A stretch of 64,000 nucleotides of DNA from Streptomyces sp. ICC1 (GCF_003287935.1 NZ_CP030287.1:7944869-8008868); one strand, 5' to 3'; positions 1 through 10,052 are shown, numbered from the stretch's first letter. Translations and numbers: made by a program. Notes: generated by a model from the letters alone, not told the origin.

Positions 1-32
1 CGGGCGACGGGGGCGGGAACTGTGCTCGTCAT
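1..32 (-). CDS. N-terminal stub of an unidentified protein, cut by the window edge
   Basis: A reverse-strand ATG at 32-30 opens a frame that reads MTSTVPAPVA and runs off the window. A purine-rich GAGAGG lies 7-8 bases upstream and could be its ribosome binding site. Ten residues are too few to identify a family. The gene would be transcribed away from the metH remnant on the same strand. Confidence 0.3.
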   Translation of the reverse strand, partial: MTSTVPAPVA

Positions 33-67
33 GCGCGCACCTCTCTGAAGGTCCTCGGGGGACGACG

Positions 68-121
68 AGGCCGGTCACCTCAGCCCTCGGGGCGTGCCCG
101 GGGGTGACAGGTGACCGGCCT
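68..121 (-). terminator. Strong hairpin, probable metH terminator
   Basis: Positions 68-80 and 109-121 are perfect 13-base inverted repeats (core GGCCGGTCACC) around a 28-base loop. The hairpin lies 33 bases past the metH stop codon on the reverse strand and fits a streptomycete terminator without a long U tract. A role in 5' regulation of the next gene cannot be excluded. Confidence 0.6.
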
Positions 122-153
122 GTATGGGACCGACTAGTGTACGCCGGTCCGCC

Positions 154-1223
154 TCAGCGTGCGTTGAAATACTTCGCCTGGGGGTGGTGGATGACGATCG
201 CGTCGGTGGACTGCTCCGGGTGGAGCTGGAACTCCTCGGAGAGGTGGACGCCGATCCGCTCGGGCTGGAGGAGGTCGGCGATCTTGGCGCGGTCTTCGAG
301 GTCGGGGCAGGCGCCGTAGCCGAGGGAGAAGCGGGCGCCGCGGTACTTCAGGTCGAACATGTCCTGGACCTGTGCCGGGTCCTCGCCGCCGAAGCCGAGC
401 TCGGCGCGGACGCGGGCGTGCCAGTACTCGGCCATGGCCTCCGCGAGCTGGACGGACAGTCCGTGCAGCTCGAGGTAGTCGCGGTAGGAGTCGGACGCGA
501 AGAGCTTGGCCGTGGCCTCGCCGATCTTCGAGCCGACGGTGACGACCTGGAGGCCGACGACGTCGATCTCGCCGGACTCCTCGGGCCGGAAGAAGTCGGC
601 CAGGCAGAGGCGGCGGCCGCGGCGCTGGCGCGGGAAGGTGAAACGGGTCCGCTCGTTGCCGGCCTCGTCGAGGATGATCAGGTCCTCGCCCTTGGAGACG
701 CAGGGGAAGTACCCGTAGACCACGGCCGCTTCGAGCAGGTTCTCGGTGTGCAGCTTGTCCAGGAGGCCGCGCAGGCGGGGCCGGCCCTCCGACTCGACCA
801 GTTCCTCGTACGTGGCTCCGCCGGCGCGGGCCTGCTTGAGGCCCCACTGGCCCTTGAACAGGGCGCCTTCGTCCAGCCAGGAGGCGTAGTCCTTGAGCGG
901 GATGCCCTTGACGACACGGGTGCCCCAGAACGGCGGGGCGGGGATCGGGTTGTCGGTGGAGGTGTCGGAACGGCCGCCGGGCTCCTCCGCCTCCTCGACG
1001 GGGACGGGCGTGTCCCGCTTGGCGACGCGGCGCTGCTTGAGCTCGGGCAGGCTGGCGCCCGGAACTCCGCGCTTCACGGCGATCAGGGCGTCCATGAGGC
1101 GCAGGCCTTCGAAGGCGTCGCGGGCGTAGCGGACTTCGCCTTCGTAGATTTCGTGGAGGTCTTGTTCGACGTAGGCGCGGGTCAGGGCGGCGCCGCCGAG
1201 GATGACGGGGTAACCGAGGAGGG
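154..1223 (-). pseudogene. metH: Cobalamin-dependent methionine synthase, C-terminal part only
   Basis: This cytoplasmic enzyme transfers a methyl group from methyltetrahydrofolate to homocysteine through cobalamin. What remains is the end of the B12-binding domain (PVILGGAALTRAYVE near 1160-1205) followed by the C-terminal reactivation domain that binds S-adenosylmethionine, with the conserved stretch RFSLGYGACPDLEDR and the terminal IHHPQAKYFNAR. About 355 residues of a roughly 1170-residue protein are present. The reading frame is open up to 1223, where it runs directly into Nextera adapter sequence, so the loss of the 5' two thirds is almost certainly an assembly artefact, not gene decay. 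The stop codon is the TGA at 156-154, followed by a strong terminator hairpin. Confidence 0.9.
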
Positions 1224-1256
1224 TCGTCGGCGGGGTCAGATGTGTATAAGAGGCGG
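1224..1256 (+). other. Nextera Read 1 adapter remnant (sequencing artefact)
   Basis: The 33 bases starting TCGTCGGC and containing AGATGTGTATAAGAG match the Nextera Read 1 transposase adapter at 29 of 33 positions by eye. The four mismatches all replace A or C by G. The metH frame stops on one side and an unrelated gene tail starts on the other. This is synthetic sequence and marks a false join. Confidence 0.93.
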
Positions 1257-1272
1257 CGGAGGAGCTGGGGGG

Positions 1273-2187
1273 TCAGCCCCGCGCCGCCGCCGGCGGGTTG
1301 TAGGGCGAGGGACCGCCGAACGCCCAGCGCAGCCGGGTCGCCCCGTCGATCTGCACCACACGCTCGATGTCGAACTCGCACATCCGCAGGGCGCCGGGCA
1401 CGGCGGCCCGGTCCCCCTCGGCCCAGTTGATCCGGGCCTTCCCCGTCAGCTGGAGGGTGTTGCCGGACTCCCAGTCGAGGAACAGCAGCCCGCAGCTCTC
1501 ATTGAGCTGAAGGTTCCCCAGGGTCATGTAGAAGGAGTTGCCGAAGTAGTCCGGCCAGACGAGCTTGCGCGGTCCCGCCACCGAGACGAAACCGGGGTCG
1601 CCGCCCCGGTGCGAGGAGTCCGCGCCGTAGCCGTCCGCCTGGCTGGCGATGAAGAAGGTGTCCGCGCCGCGGATCCACTTCTCCTGCTCCGGGGTGAGTC
1701 CCTCGCCGCTGCGGATCTCCCGGGACCCGGCGGGCCCGTCCGCGACCGGAACCCGCACCTGCAGGTACTTGGGGCAGTTGCCCAGCACCTGCTCGGTGCG
1801 GATGTGCAGCAGATCCCCTTCGCGCCGCGCCACGCCGTTGATCCTGATCCGGCTCGTCGTGTGCGGTTCGAGGGCGAGCAGGCCGATGTCGGCCGTCTCC
1901 TCGAAGGCACTGGCGAGCGGGTCGCCCGGCACGGGCACGGACGACAGCGTGATCGTGTGCCGGCCCGTGGGCAGGGCGAACCCGGGATCGCCCGTGACCA
2001 GCGAGGACCACATGGCCCCCGTCGCGTCGGCGCCGCCCAGGAAGAGCATCCGCTGGCGCATCAGGTACTGGTCGAATCCGGGCTGGATCACATCGTCGAA
2101 CATGGGCGAGCCCCAGCCGGGCCCGCCTTCGCCGGCCTGCTTCTGAACGGCCTGCTCACCCTCGTGATGGGTGGTCTTGATCACCAC
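1273..2187 (-). CDS. Pyridoxamine 5'-phosphate oxidase-like FMN-binding split-barrel protein
   Basis: A protein of about 304 residues starting with the family-typical HHEGEQAVQKQAG stretch and continuing through a duplicated split-barrel fold (IGLLALEPHTTSRIRING, then YMTLGNLQLNESCGLLFLDW). Relatives bind FMN or haem and are usually annotated only as pyridoxamine oxidase family; the true substrate is unknown and it is not PdxH. GTG codons at 2187 and 2184 both follow the GGAGG at about 2197-2193, and 2184 has the better spacing. It lies downstream of gap on the same strand, separated by an 18-bp tandem repeat. The 3' end is only 16 bases from the adapter at 1224-1256, but the stop codon looks native. 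Confidence 0.8.
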   Translation of the reverse strand: MVIKTTHHEGEQAVQKQAGEGGPGWGSPMFDDVIQPGFDQYLMRQRMLFLGGADATGAMWSSLVTGDPGFALPTGRHTITLSSVPVPGDPLASAFEETADIGLLALEPHTTSRIRINGVARREGDLLHIRTEQVLGNCPKYLQVRVPVADGPAGSREIRSGEGLTPEQEKWIRGADTFFIASQADGYGADSSHRGGDPGFVSVAGPRKLVWPDYFGNSFYMTLGNLQLNESCGLLFLDWESGNTLQLTGKARINWAEGDRAAVPGALRMCEFDIERVVQIDGATRLRWAFGGPSPYNPPAAARG

Positions 2188-2234
2188 GGAAACCTCCGGT
2201 CGGGCACGGGCGCCGCATCGGGAACGGACACCCG

Positions 2235-3607
<1,373 letters not shown>

Positions 3608-4561
3608 ATGGACATGCTGCCCCTCCGCGGGCCGAGCGCATTCGTGCCGGACCGCAGTCCACCGGTTGCCGCGTACGCCCCCGGTGCGGCGCGGGTCGTC
3701 CGCGGACTCGACGAGTCCGTCCACGGCACCGTCGTGCGACGCGACTTCGGAGACGTCACCATCACCCTCGTCACCGGCGAGCCCCACGAGGTCCTGCGCC
3801 CCGGCCGCCACATCCGCCCCGGCGCCGCCGAGTACCTGAGGGTGTTCCGGGCACTGGCGGGCGAGATCCACGTGCACCAGGACGGGCGCCGGGGCCAGGC
3901 GAGCGGCCCCCAGATCATCTGCTGCGACAGCAGCCGCCCCTACCGTCTCGTGCTGCCCCGCCCCTTCCACCTGGTGGAGGTCCTGCTGCCGCACCGCCAC
4001 CTCGGGATGTCGGCCGACGACACCGCGAAGCTCACCGCGACCGGCTGGTGCGGGCGCATGGGCGCCGGCGCGCTGCTCTCCCAGCTCCTCGCCGGACTCC
4101 ACGACCACGGCACCGAGATCCACTCCGCCGTCGACCGGGTCGGATCCACCGTGGCCGGCCTGACCGCCGCCGTCCTCGCGGACCGGCTGCGCCACGTCGC
4201 CGCCGAGGACGAGGTCGCCCGCCACGGCCTCATGCTGCACATCCAGTCCTACATCCGCGAACGGCTCTCCGACCCCGGCCTCACCCCGCAGGCGGTCGCC
4301 GAGCACCACAACATCTCGCTGCGCTACCTCCAGCGGATCTTCCAGGACCACGGGACCAGCCCCGCCCGCTGGATCCGCGACGAGCGCCTCGCCCGCTGCC
4401 GGTACGAGCTGCGCGATCCACGGCTCTCCCACCTGCCCGTCGGCGTGATCGGTGAACGGTCCGGCCTCTACCAGGCCTCCCACTTCAGCCGGCTCTTCCG
4501 CGACCGCTACGGACTCACCCCGCGCGGCTACCGCACCACGCGCGAGCCCGTCGCCACCTGA
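3608..4561 (+). CDS. AraC-family transcriptional regulator
   Basis: A DNA-binding activator of about 317 residues. The N-terminal part (to about residue 190) resembles the AraC-binding-like domain that senses a small molecule. The C-terminal part has the two helix-turn-helix motifs: VAEHHNISLRYLQRIFQ, then the family signature YQASHFSRLFRDRYGLTPRGYR. The start at 3608 follows GGAGCGAGGAG at the right distance, and an upstream in-frame ATG at 3542 has none. It is followed by a methyltransferase and an acyl-AMP ligase on the same strand and is a candidate local regulator of that pair. The effector is unknown. Confidence 0.87.
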   Translation: MDMLPLRGPSAFVPDRSPPVAAYAPGAARVVRGLDESVHGTVVRRDFGDVTITLVTGEPHEVLRPGRHIRPGAAEYLRVFRALAGEIHVHQDGRRGQASGPQIICCDSSRPYRLVLPRPFHLVEVLLPHRHLGMSADDTAKLTATGWCGRMGAGALLSQLLAGLHDHGTEIHSAVDRVGSTVAGLTAAVLADRLRHVAAEDEVARHGLMLHIQSYIRERLSDPGLTPQAVAEHHNISLRYLQRIFQDHGTSPARWIRDERLARCRYELRDPRLSHLPVGVIGERSGLYQASHFSRLFRDRYGLTPRGYRTTREPVAT

Positions 4562-4597
4562 CGGGCACCGACGGGCCCGCCACCCCGACGGACCCCT

Positions 4598-4630
4598 GAC
4601 GAGCACTGACGAGCACTGACGAGCACTGAC
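4598..4630. repeat. Three copies of a 10-bp tandem repeat upstream of the methyltransferase
   Basis: GACGAGCACT occurs three times in succession just before the ribosome binding site of the methyltransferase gene. It could be a regulator site with 10-bp phasing or simple slippage; the sequence alone does not decide. Confidence 0.7.
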
Positions 4631-4650
4631 ATCCGAGGAGGATGACGGAT

Positions 4651-5463
4651 TTGACCGGCACGAGCTTCGAATTCCCCGGTGAGTACTACGAGATCATGCG
4701 GAAGGACTTCCGCAACCTCGCCGCCGAGACGGAGTTCCTCGCGTCCCTGCTCCCCGAGGCGGGCACCGTGCTCGACCTCGGCTGCGGCACGGGCTCCAAC
4801 CTGCGCGCCCTGCGCGAGCGCGGCCACCGCGGCACCGGCGTCGACCAGAGCGCCGCGTTCCTGGAGTACGCCCGCGCCGCCGGCGACGAAGGCATCTCCT
4901 ACGTGGAGGCACGCGCCGAGACGTACCGCACCGAAGGGCGCTACGACCTCGTCTACAGCCTCTTCATGACGCTCAACTACCTGGAGCGCGCCGAGCTCCC
5001 GGCGGTCCTGCGCTCCCTGCGCGAACTGCTGGCCCCCGGCGGGCAGGTCGTCCTGGAGTTCGGCCACATGCTGAACTTCGTCGACTCCTTCCAGCCCCAC
5101 ACCGTCGCCCACCACCGCGGTCCCGACGGAGTCCTCATCACCCGCCTCGCCCGCCAGGCCATCAACGCCCACGCGGCGAACTGGCGCAACGAGGAGACCC
5201 TGCTGGTCCGCACCCCCGACGGCACGGTCGCCATGTACGACAACTTCTTCGACCAGGCGGTGCTGACCGGGCCCGAGGTGCGCGAGCTGCTCGCCGCGGC
5301 GGGACTGACCATCACCGCCGAGTACGGCGGTTTCCGCAAGGAGCCCGCGCCCTTCCACGGCCGCGGCCCGCTCGTCATCGTGGCCACCGCGACCACGGCC
5401 GCGACCGCGACGACGAACGCCACCGACACCGACACCGCTCAGCAAGAGGAGAACCAGGCATGA
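4651..5463 (+). CDS. Class I SAM-dependent methyltransferase
   Basis: Small-molecule methyltransferase of about 270 residues. Motif I is VLDLGCGTGSN near residues 40-50, the acidic residue binding the SAM ribose is in GTGVDQS, and YDLVYSLFMTLNYL forms motif IV. The start is uncertain: GAGGAGG at 4635-4641 touches an ATG at 4642 but stands 9 bases before a TTG at 4651, which is the better-spaced start. The gene ends in an ATGA overlap with the acyl-AMP ligase, so the two are translationally coupled and probably act in one biosynthetic step series. The tail after residue 250 is low-complexity Thr/Ala. The substrate is unknown. Confidence 0.85.
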   Translation: MTGTSFEFPGEYYEIMRKDFRNLAAETEFLASLLPEAGTVLDLGCGTGSNLRALRERGHRGTGVDQSAAFLEYARAAGDEGISYVEARAETYRTEGRYDLVYSLFMTLNYLERAELPAVLRSLRELLAPGGQVVLEFGHMLNFVDSFQPHTVAHHRGPDGVLITRLARQAINAHAANWRNEETLLVRTPDGTVAMYDNFFDQAVLTGPEVRELLAAAGLTITAEYGGFRKEPAPFHGRGPLVIVATATTAATATTNATDTDTAQQEENQA

Positions 5464-7115
5464 CCGGCACCGGCATATCGCTGCTCGACGGCGGGCCCGC
5501 CCCCGAAACCGGCGTGGCGCACCTCGGCGAGGCCCTCGTCCGCGCCGCCGGCGCCGAGGACGGCCGCGGAGTGACCTACATCCGCCCGGACGGCACCGAG
5601 GACCACCAGAGCTACGTCGAACTGCTCGACGACGCCTCGCGGATCCTGGCCGGCCTGCGCGCCTCCGGCGCCGGCGCCGGCGAGAAGATCATCCTCCAGT
5701 CGGACGACGACACCGACCTCCTCGGCGGCTTCTGGGCCTGCGTCCTGGGCGGCTTCCTGCCGCTGCCCGTCAGCGCCGACGCGGTCAACGGACCCGGCCT
5801 GCTGGAGCGCGTGTGGAGCGGCTACGGCCGCCCCCGCGTGCTGACCGGCACCGGCCAGGAGATCGCGCCCGCGGTCACCGCCGACGCCGGCTGGGCCGCC
5901 GCCCACCTCGGCGACGTGGCGAGCCTGCGCGCCGCGCACGAACCGGACCTCGACTGGCACGAGCCCGCCGCCGTCGACCCGGTCGTCCTGCTGCTCACCT
6001 CCGGCAGCACCGGCGTGCCCAAGGCCGTCACCCTGACCCACCGCAACGTCCTCACGCGCAGCGCCGCCACGGCCCGCGTGAACAAGCTCGACGCGGACAC
6101 CCGCACCTTCAACTGGATGCCGTTGGACCACATCGGCGGGCTCGTCATGTTCCACGCCCGCGACGTCTTCCTCGGTGCCGCCCAGGTCCACGCCAAGATC
6201 CAGTGGGTGCTCGAGGACCCGCTGCGCTGGCTCGACACCGTCTCCGCGCACCGGGCCGACACCACCTGGGCGCCCAACTTCGCCTTCGTGCTCGTCAACG
6301 ACCAGGCCGACCGCTTCGAGGGCCGCGGCTGGGACCTCAGCCCGCTGCGCTACATCATGAACGGCGGCGAGGCCGTCCGCTCCGGCGTCGTACGCCGCTT
6401 CCTGGACCTGCTGGCCCCCCACGGGCTGCCCGCCACCGCCATGTTCCCCGGCTGGGGCATGTCCGAGACCACCGCCGGCGTGGCCGACTGCCAGTTCACC
6501 GAGGCCGCCGCCGGCGACGACCGCTACGTGCCCGTCGGCCGCCCCCAGCCCGGCACCCGCATCCGGGTCGTCGACGAGCACGGCGAGCTCGTGCCCTGGG
6601 GCGTCACCGGCCGGCTCCAGGTCACCGGTTCGACGATCACCTCCGGGTACTACGACAACCCCGTGCAGAACCGGCAGTCCTTCACCGAGGACGGCTGGTT
6701 CAAGACCGGCGACCTGGCGTACGTCGAGAACGGCATCCTCACCGTCACCGGCCGCACCGACGACGTCATCCAGCTCGGCGACATCGCCTACCACGGCCAC
6801 GAGATCGAGGCCGCCGTCGAGGAACTCGGCTTCATCGAGCCCTCGTACACCGTCGCCTCCCTCGTCACCTCCGAGCCCGGCGGCGCCGAGGAGCTCGCGG
6901 TCTTCTTCAGCCCGCGCACCGGGACCATCACCGCCGAGGAGGGCGAGCAGATCCGCGAGCGGGTCCGCGAGCGCCTCGGCGTCGACGTCCGCCACCTGCT
7001 GCCCGTCGACCGGTCCGAGATCCCCAAGACCGGCATCGGCAAGCTCCGCCGGGCCCAGCTCCGCAAGAGCTTCGAGGACAGCCTGGCCCCCGTGCCCGCC
7101 GGCAGCGCGGCCTGA
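5460..7115 (+). CDS. Acyl-AMP ligase of the adenylate-forming family
   Basis: Activates a carboxylic acid with ATP to an acyl adenylate. It has 551 residues with the usual core motifs: LLTSGSTGVPKAV (P-loop) near 178, MPLDHIGG near 221, NGGEAV near 301, GWGMSET near 330, the hinge region DGWFKTGDLAY near 413 and the C-terminal catalytic lysine in PKTGIGK near 522. The motif pattern resembles stand-alone or loading ligases of hybrid NRPS/PKS pathways more than primary acyl-CoA synthetases. It overlaps the upstream methyltransferase by ATGA and is followed by a terminator. No carrier protein or synthase lies nearby, but the segment ends at an artificial join at 8243, so a larger cluster could continue elsewhere. 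Confidence 0.85.
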   Translation: MTGTGISLLDGGPAPETGVAHLGEALVRAAGAEDGRGVTYIRPDGTEDHQSYVELLDDASRILAGLRASGAGAGEKIILQSDDDTDLLGGFWACVLGGFLPLPVSADAVNGPGLLERVWSGYGRPRVLTGTGQEIAPAVTADAGWAAAHLGDVASLRAAHEPDLDWHEPAAVDPVVLLLTSGSTGVPKAVTLTHRNVLTRSAATARVNKLDADTRTFNWMPLDHIGGLVMFHARDVFLGAAQVHAKIQWVLEDPLRWLDTVSAHRADTTWAPNFAFVLVNDQADRFEGRGWDLSPLRYIMNGGEAVRSGVVRRFLDLLAPHGLPATAMFPGWGMSETTAGVADCQFTEAAAGDDRYVPVGRPQPGTRIRVVDEHGELVPWGVTGRLQVTGSTITSGYYDNPVQNRQSFTEDGWFKTGDLAYVENGILTVTGRTDDVIQLGDIAYHGHEIEAAVEELGFIEPSYTVASLVTSEPGGAEELAVFFSPRTGTITAEEGEQIRERVRERLGVDVRHLLPVDRSEIPKTGIGKLRRAQLRKSFEDSLAPVPAGSAA

Positions 7116-7119
7116 CCGT

Positions 7120-7166
7120 ACGGATGGCGCTCCGGCGGCGGGCCCGTCGCCGGCGGCGCCATCCGT
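7120..7166 (+). terminator. Hairpin after the acyl-AMP ligase
   Basis: ACGGATGGCGC at 7120-7130 pairs perfectly with GCGCCATCCGT at 7156-7166, and the inner bases extend the stem. It lies 5 bases past the ligase stop codon, which fits a strong intrinsic terminator without a U run. Confidence 0.75.
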
Positions 7167-7352
7167 GCGCCGTCTCTCCCGGGCCGGGCCGGCCCGCGGC
7201 TTCCTCCCGGCTGTCCCCGGGAGGGTTCCCGACCGGGCGCCGCACCTCTCCCCCCACGCTCCACCGGGAGGTGCACGGCGCCCGGTGCCGCGGGCCGGGC
7301 CGGTCCCGAAGAGACGGCCCGTGTCTCCACCCCCTACGCACGAGGAGCGCCC

Positions 7353-8021
7353 ATGGCGCAGCAGGAGAGAGCCGAGCGGACGCGCCGGGCTCTGATCAAC
7401 GGCGCCGCCAAGGCCATCGACCTGTACGGATATGAAGGGGCCTCACTTGTCGTCATCTGCACCGCCGCCGGGGTGACCAAGGGCGCCCTGATGTACCACT
7501 TCCCGGCCAAGGACGACCTGGTCCGGGCGGTGCGCAGCGAGGCCCGGCAGACGACCGCCGCGGCACTGGACTCCGTACCGCGCACCGGAGTCCGGCCGCT
7601 GCAGGCCGCCGTCGACATGACGCACGTGGTCGCCGGGCGGCTCGGGCACGACCCGGTCGCGCGCGCGGGAGCCCGGCTGACCCGGGAGTTCCCGCACTAC
7701 CCGGACGCCGGCGGCTCCTGGACCGATCCGGTCCGCGCCGAGCTGGCCGCCGCCCTGCACGGGGTGTCCGACCCCCGGGAGATCGCCTCCCAGGTCGTGT
7801 TCTCCCTGATCGGGATGGACGTGTCCCTGCGGGCGGAGGAGCCGCGGCCGGGCCGCTCCTGTCGTTCGCTGCGCCGGCACGTGACCGGGCTGTGGCAACT
7901 GCTGCTGCCGGGGATCGTCGCCGGGCCGCACACCGCGGAGCCGTACCGGGCCGAGGGCTCGTCCCCGTTCTGCGCGTTCGAACCCGTATCCGAAGCCGCG
8001 ATACCCGGACGACGGAGATGA
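7353..8021 (+). CDS. TetR-family transcriptional regulator
   Basis: About 222 residues. The N-terminal helix-turn-helix runs from RRALINGAAKAIDLYGYEGA to GVTKGALMYHFPAKDDL, a layout close to that of gamma-butyrolactone receptor-like TetR proteins. The C-terminal ligand domain is not assignable. It starts with ATG at 7353 and its stop overlaps the ATG of the next gene (ATGA at 8018), so the pair is co-expressed. Together with the AraC-type gene it makes two regulators flanking the methyltransferase/ligase pair. Confidence 0.83.
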   Translation: MAQQERAERTRRALINGAAKAIDLYGYEGASLVVICTAAGVTKGALMYHFPAKDDLVRAVRSEARQTTAAALDSVPRTGVRPLQAAVDMTHVVAGRLGHDPVARAGARLTREFPHYPDAGGSWTDPVRAELAAALHGVSDPREIASQVVFSLIGMDVSLRAEEPRPGRSCRSLRRHVTGLWQLLLPGIVAGPHTAEPYRAEGSSPFCAFEPVSEAAIPGRRR

Positions 8022-8242
8022 CCATGCGGGATCCACGCCCGCTGACCGGCGAGCCGCTCAGCCTGGACCTGCTCAACACCCTCTGGCACGACCGCTACGG
8101 GCACCACGACCTGCTCGACTCCCTGGGCGGTCTCACGCTCTGGCTGAGCGGCTCCCGGGCCGCCGCGCTCCACGGCCGGGGCGAGCTGCGGACCGACCCG
8201 GTCACCCTCGCCACGGCCAGGGAGGCCCGCACGGTGCTGGCC
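8018..8242 (+). pseudogene. ABATE/CGNR-type regulator, N-terminal fragment
   Basis: The first 75 residues include GEPLSLDLLNTLWHDR and LGGLTLWLSGS, typical of the ABATE domain that precedes a CGNR zinc finger in streptomycete putative stress regulators. The frame then runs into Nextera adapter sequence at 8243, so the zinc-finger half is missing through an artificial join. It is coupled to the TetR gene by an ATGA overlap. Confidence 0.7.
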
Positions 8243-8312
8243 CCTGCGCGTATCCCCATCCGACGCTGCCGACGATCTTACTTGTCCATCTATTGGGCGT
8301 CTGCGTCTGCTC
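8243..8312 (-). other. Nextera Read 1 adapter with index-like and P5-like sequence (artefact)
   Basis: Bases 8243-8275 match the reverse complement of the Nextera Read 1 adapter, with a perfect GACGCTGCCGACGA end and a noisier mosaic-end part (about 25 of 33). The next eight bases, TCTTACTT, resemble the reverse complement of the common S517 index (TCTTACGC). The following ~29 bases match the P5 tail at roughly half their positions. This is read-through library sequence, not genome. Confidence 0.88.
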
Positions 8313-8334
8313 AAAAGACTACGCGGGGGTCCGG

Positions 8335-8353
8335 GAAGGTGTATAAGAAACAG
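8335..8353 (+). other. Second Nextera mosaic-end remnant (artefact)
   Basis: GTGTATAAGAAACAG at 8339-8353 differs from the end of the Nextera mosaic sequence by one base. With the preceding adapter at 8243 it brackets about 110 bases of non-genomic sequence. Genome appears to resume just after 8353. Confidence 0.8.
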
Positions 8354-8397
8354 TTCCTTGGGGGGTATCGACGGGGACTTGTTCTGGTCCCCGATGG

Positions 8398-9540
8398 TCA
8401 GGAGACGGGGTCGAGGAGGGAGTCGAAGGCGGCGGGAAGCGTCTTCCACGCCTCCCGCCCCGCCGCGTACTCGGCATCGGTGAGCAGGCACGACTCCAGG
8501 AGCAGTTCCAGGCCCTGCCGGTCGAGGCCGGGGGAAGTGAAGACGAGGTGCTGGCAGCAGTCGCCGTGTTCCGGATGCCAGTCGAGGGAGGCGGCCGCTC
8601 TGCGCATCGGCGGCTCCATCTCCCAGGCGGCGTCCGGGAGGGAGGCGAGCCAGGGTCCGGCGTTCTCCACGCAGAGGGCGCCGCCCGCGGCGTCCCAGGC
8701 GAGCAGGGTGTCGGGGCGGTCGGCGAGCCAGAACCGGCCGCGGCTGCGGGCGGCGGCGCAGCAGAGGTCTTCCAGCGCTTCGTAGAGCCGTTCGGGGTGG
8801 AACGGGCGGCGGCGGTGCCAGACGAAGGTGGTGACTCCGGCTTCCTCCGCCTCCTGGGGCAGCAGGGCGCAGGCCGGGTGCTGGGCGGCGGCCGCCGTTT
8901 CCACGTCGAAGCCCGCGAAGGCCGCCTGGGCGAGTTCGCCGGATCCGGCGGGTACCCGGCGGGCGGTCGGGTGGAGCTGGGCGAGGAGGGCACGGTCCTC
9001 GTCGTCGGCTTCTTCGCTGTCGACGAGGGCGAGGACGGGGGCGTACTCCAGCTGCCGTGCCCAGGTGTCCCCGACGGTGCGCTGGTCGGTGGCGGCCGCG
9101 GCGAGACCCACCTCTGCCAGGTCGTCTCCGTTGACGAGGTAGGGCAGTACGAGCGCAGGGTCGACCGCGGTGATCACGCCGGTGAGATCGAGTACGTCGC
9201 CGCCGTGTGCGACGACGACCTCGGCCATCGCCTTGGGCTCGACGGAGTCCCACAGCTCGACCACCGCCAGCCGGGTCATGCCGCCGTCGGCTAGCCGTTC
9301 GAGCTCTGGGACCAGGTCCTCGCGCAGGGCGCAGCAGGCGCAGTCGTTGAAGAGCGGGGCCTCGCCGCGGGACAGCTCGCCCGAGGCGTCGCGCACCAGG
9401 CGCAGCACCGTGCCCGCCGGCGCGGTGGCCAGGTCGTGGTGGAGGGCGACGCTGCCGGGCACGGTGCGCAGCAGCCGGTCCACGACCTCCTTGCGGGCGT
9501 CGGAGTGGAGCCCGCCGACGATGACGACGGGCAGTCTCAC
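8398..9540 (-). CDS. CobW/G3E-like protein lacking a P-loop, zinc-starvation locus
   Basis: A 380-residue relative of CobW-type metallochaperone GTPases. The N-terminal strand reads [16 protein letters not shown] where CobW proteins have GFLGAGKTT, so the nucleotide-binding lysine is missing. The CxCC metal site is kept ([12 protein letters not shown] near residue 67) and the CobW C-terminal domain is present ([17 protein letters not shown] near 245). It therefore probably binds metal but cannot hydrolyse GTP in the usual way. It starts with a GTG that overlaps the rpmE2 stop (GTGA), and it shares a transcription unit with alternative ribosomal proteins downstream of a Zur-like box. A role in zinc distribution under zinc limitation is inferred from that context. 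Confidence 0.82.
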   Translation of the reverse strand: MRLPVVIVGGLHSDARKEVVDRLLRTVPGSVALHHDLATAPAGTVLRLVRDASGELSRGEAPLFNDCACCALREDLVPELERLADGGMTRLAVVELWDSVEPKAMAEVVVAHGGDVLDLTGVITAVDPALVLPYLVNGDDLAEVGLAAAATDQRTVGDTWARQLEYAPVLALVDSEEADDEDRALLAQLHPTARRVPAGSGELAQAAFAGFDVETAAAAQHPACALLPQEAEEAGVTTFVWHRRRPFHPERLYEALEDLCCAAARSRGRFWLADRPDTLLAWDAAGGALCVENAGPWLASLPDAAWEMEPPMRRAAASLDWHPEHGDCCQHLVFTSPGLDRQGLELLLESCLLTDAEYAAGREAWKTLPAAFDSLLDPVS

Positions 9541-9785
9541 TTGTGGCCCCCGTAGCGGCGCTCGAAGCGTTCGACGCGTCCGGCGGTGTCCAGGACTCGG
9601 GCCGTGCCCGTGTAGAAGGGGTGGCTCTGCGAGGAGATCTCGACGTCGATGACGGGGTAGGTGTTGCCGTCCTCCCAGTCGACGGTCTTCACGCTGGTCG
9701 CCGTGGACCGGGTGAGGAAGGCGAAGTCGGCGGCCTTGTCGCGGAAGACGACGGGGCCGTAGGCGGGGTGGATTCCAGGCTTCAT
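9537..9785 (-). CDS. rpmE2: 50S ribosomal protein L31 type B
   Basis: 82 residues starting [14 protein letters not shown] and containing [23 protein letters not shown], typical of the zinc-independent type B form of L31: the CxxC motifs of the primary L31 are absent. Under zinc starvation this form replaces the zinc-binding copy and frees zinc. It sits 33 bases after rpmG and is coupled to the CobW-like gene by a GTGA overlap. Confidence 0.95.
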   Translation of the reverse strand: MKPGIHPAYGPVVFRDKAADFAFLTRSTATSVKTVDWEDGNTYPVIDVEISSQSHPFYTGTARVLDTAGRVERFERRYGGHK

Positions 9786-9818
9786 GACGGCGTCCTTCAG
9801 GCAGGGGAGCGGGAGGGG

Positions 9819-9983
9819 TCAGCGTTCTTCGCGGAAGTCGACGTGGCGGCGGACCACCGGGTCGAACTTGCGCAGCACCATGCGGTCCGGGTCGTTGCGG
9901 CGGTTCTTGCGGGTGACGTAGGTGAAGCCGGTCCCAGCGGTGGAGCGCAGCTTGATGACCGGGCGTACTTCGTTGCGTGCCAT
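9819..9983 (-). CDS. rpmG: 50S ribosomal protein L33, alternative copy
   Basis: 54 residues, too short for a routine length cutoff, reading from [20 protein letters not shown] to [12 protein letters not shown]. The CxxC zinc pairs of the ordinary L33 are absent, as expected of a zinc-independent paralogue. It is the first gene of the leftward unit; the start ATG at 9983-9981 lies 19 bases from the Zur-like box, so repression at that box would act on it directly. Confidence 0.93.
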   Translation of the reverse strand: MARNEVRPVIKLRSTAGTGFTYVTRKNRRNDPDRMVLRKFDPVVRRHVDFREER

Positions 9984-10001
9984 GCCGCTACTATACGGGA
10001 A

Positions 10002-10016
10002 TGGAAATCGTTTTCA
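10002..10016. promoter_or_regulatory. Zur-like operator between the two ribosomal-protein operons
   Basis: TGGAAATCGTTTTCA is a near-palindrome close to the actinobacterial Zur consensus (TGAAAATCATTTTCA-like). It lies between the divergent rpmG and rpmB genes, 19 and 37 bases from their starts, where one zinc-loaded repressor dimer pair could silence both sides. The regulon context (alternative L31, L33, L28, S14 and CobW-like genes) supports the call. Confidence 0.8.
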
Positions 10017-10052
10017 ATAGCGGTTCCGACTCAAAGAGAGGCAGGTAACACC

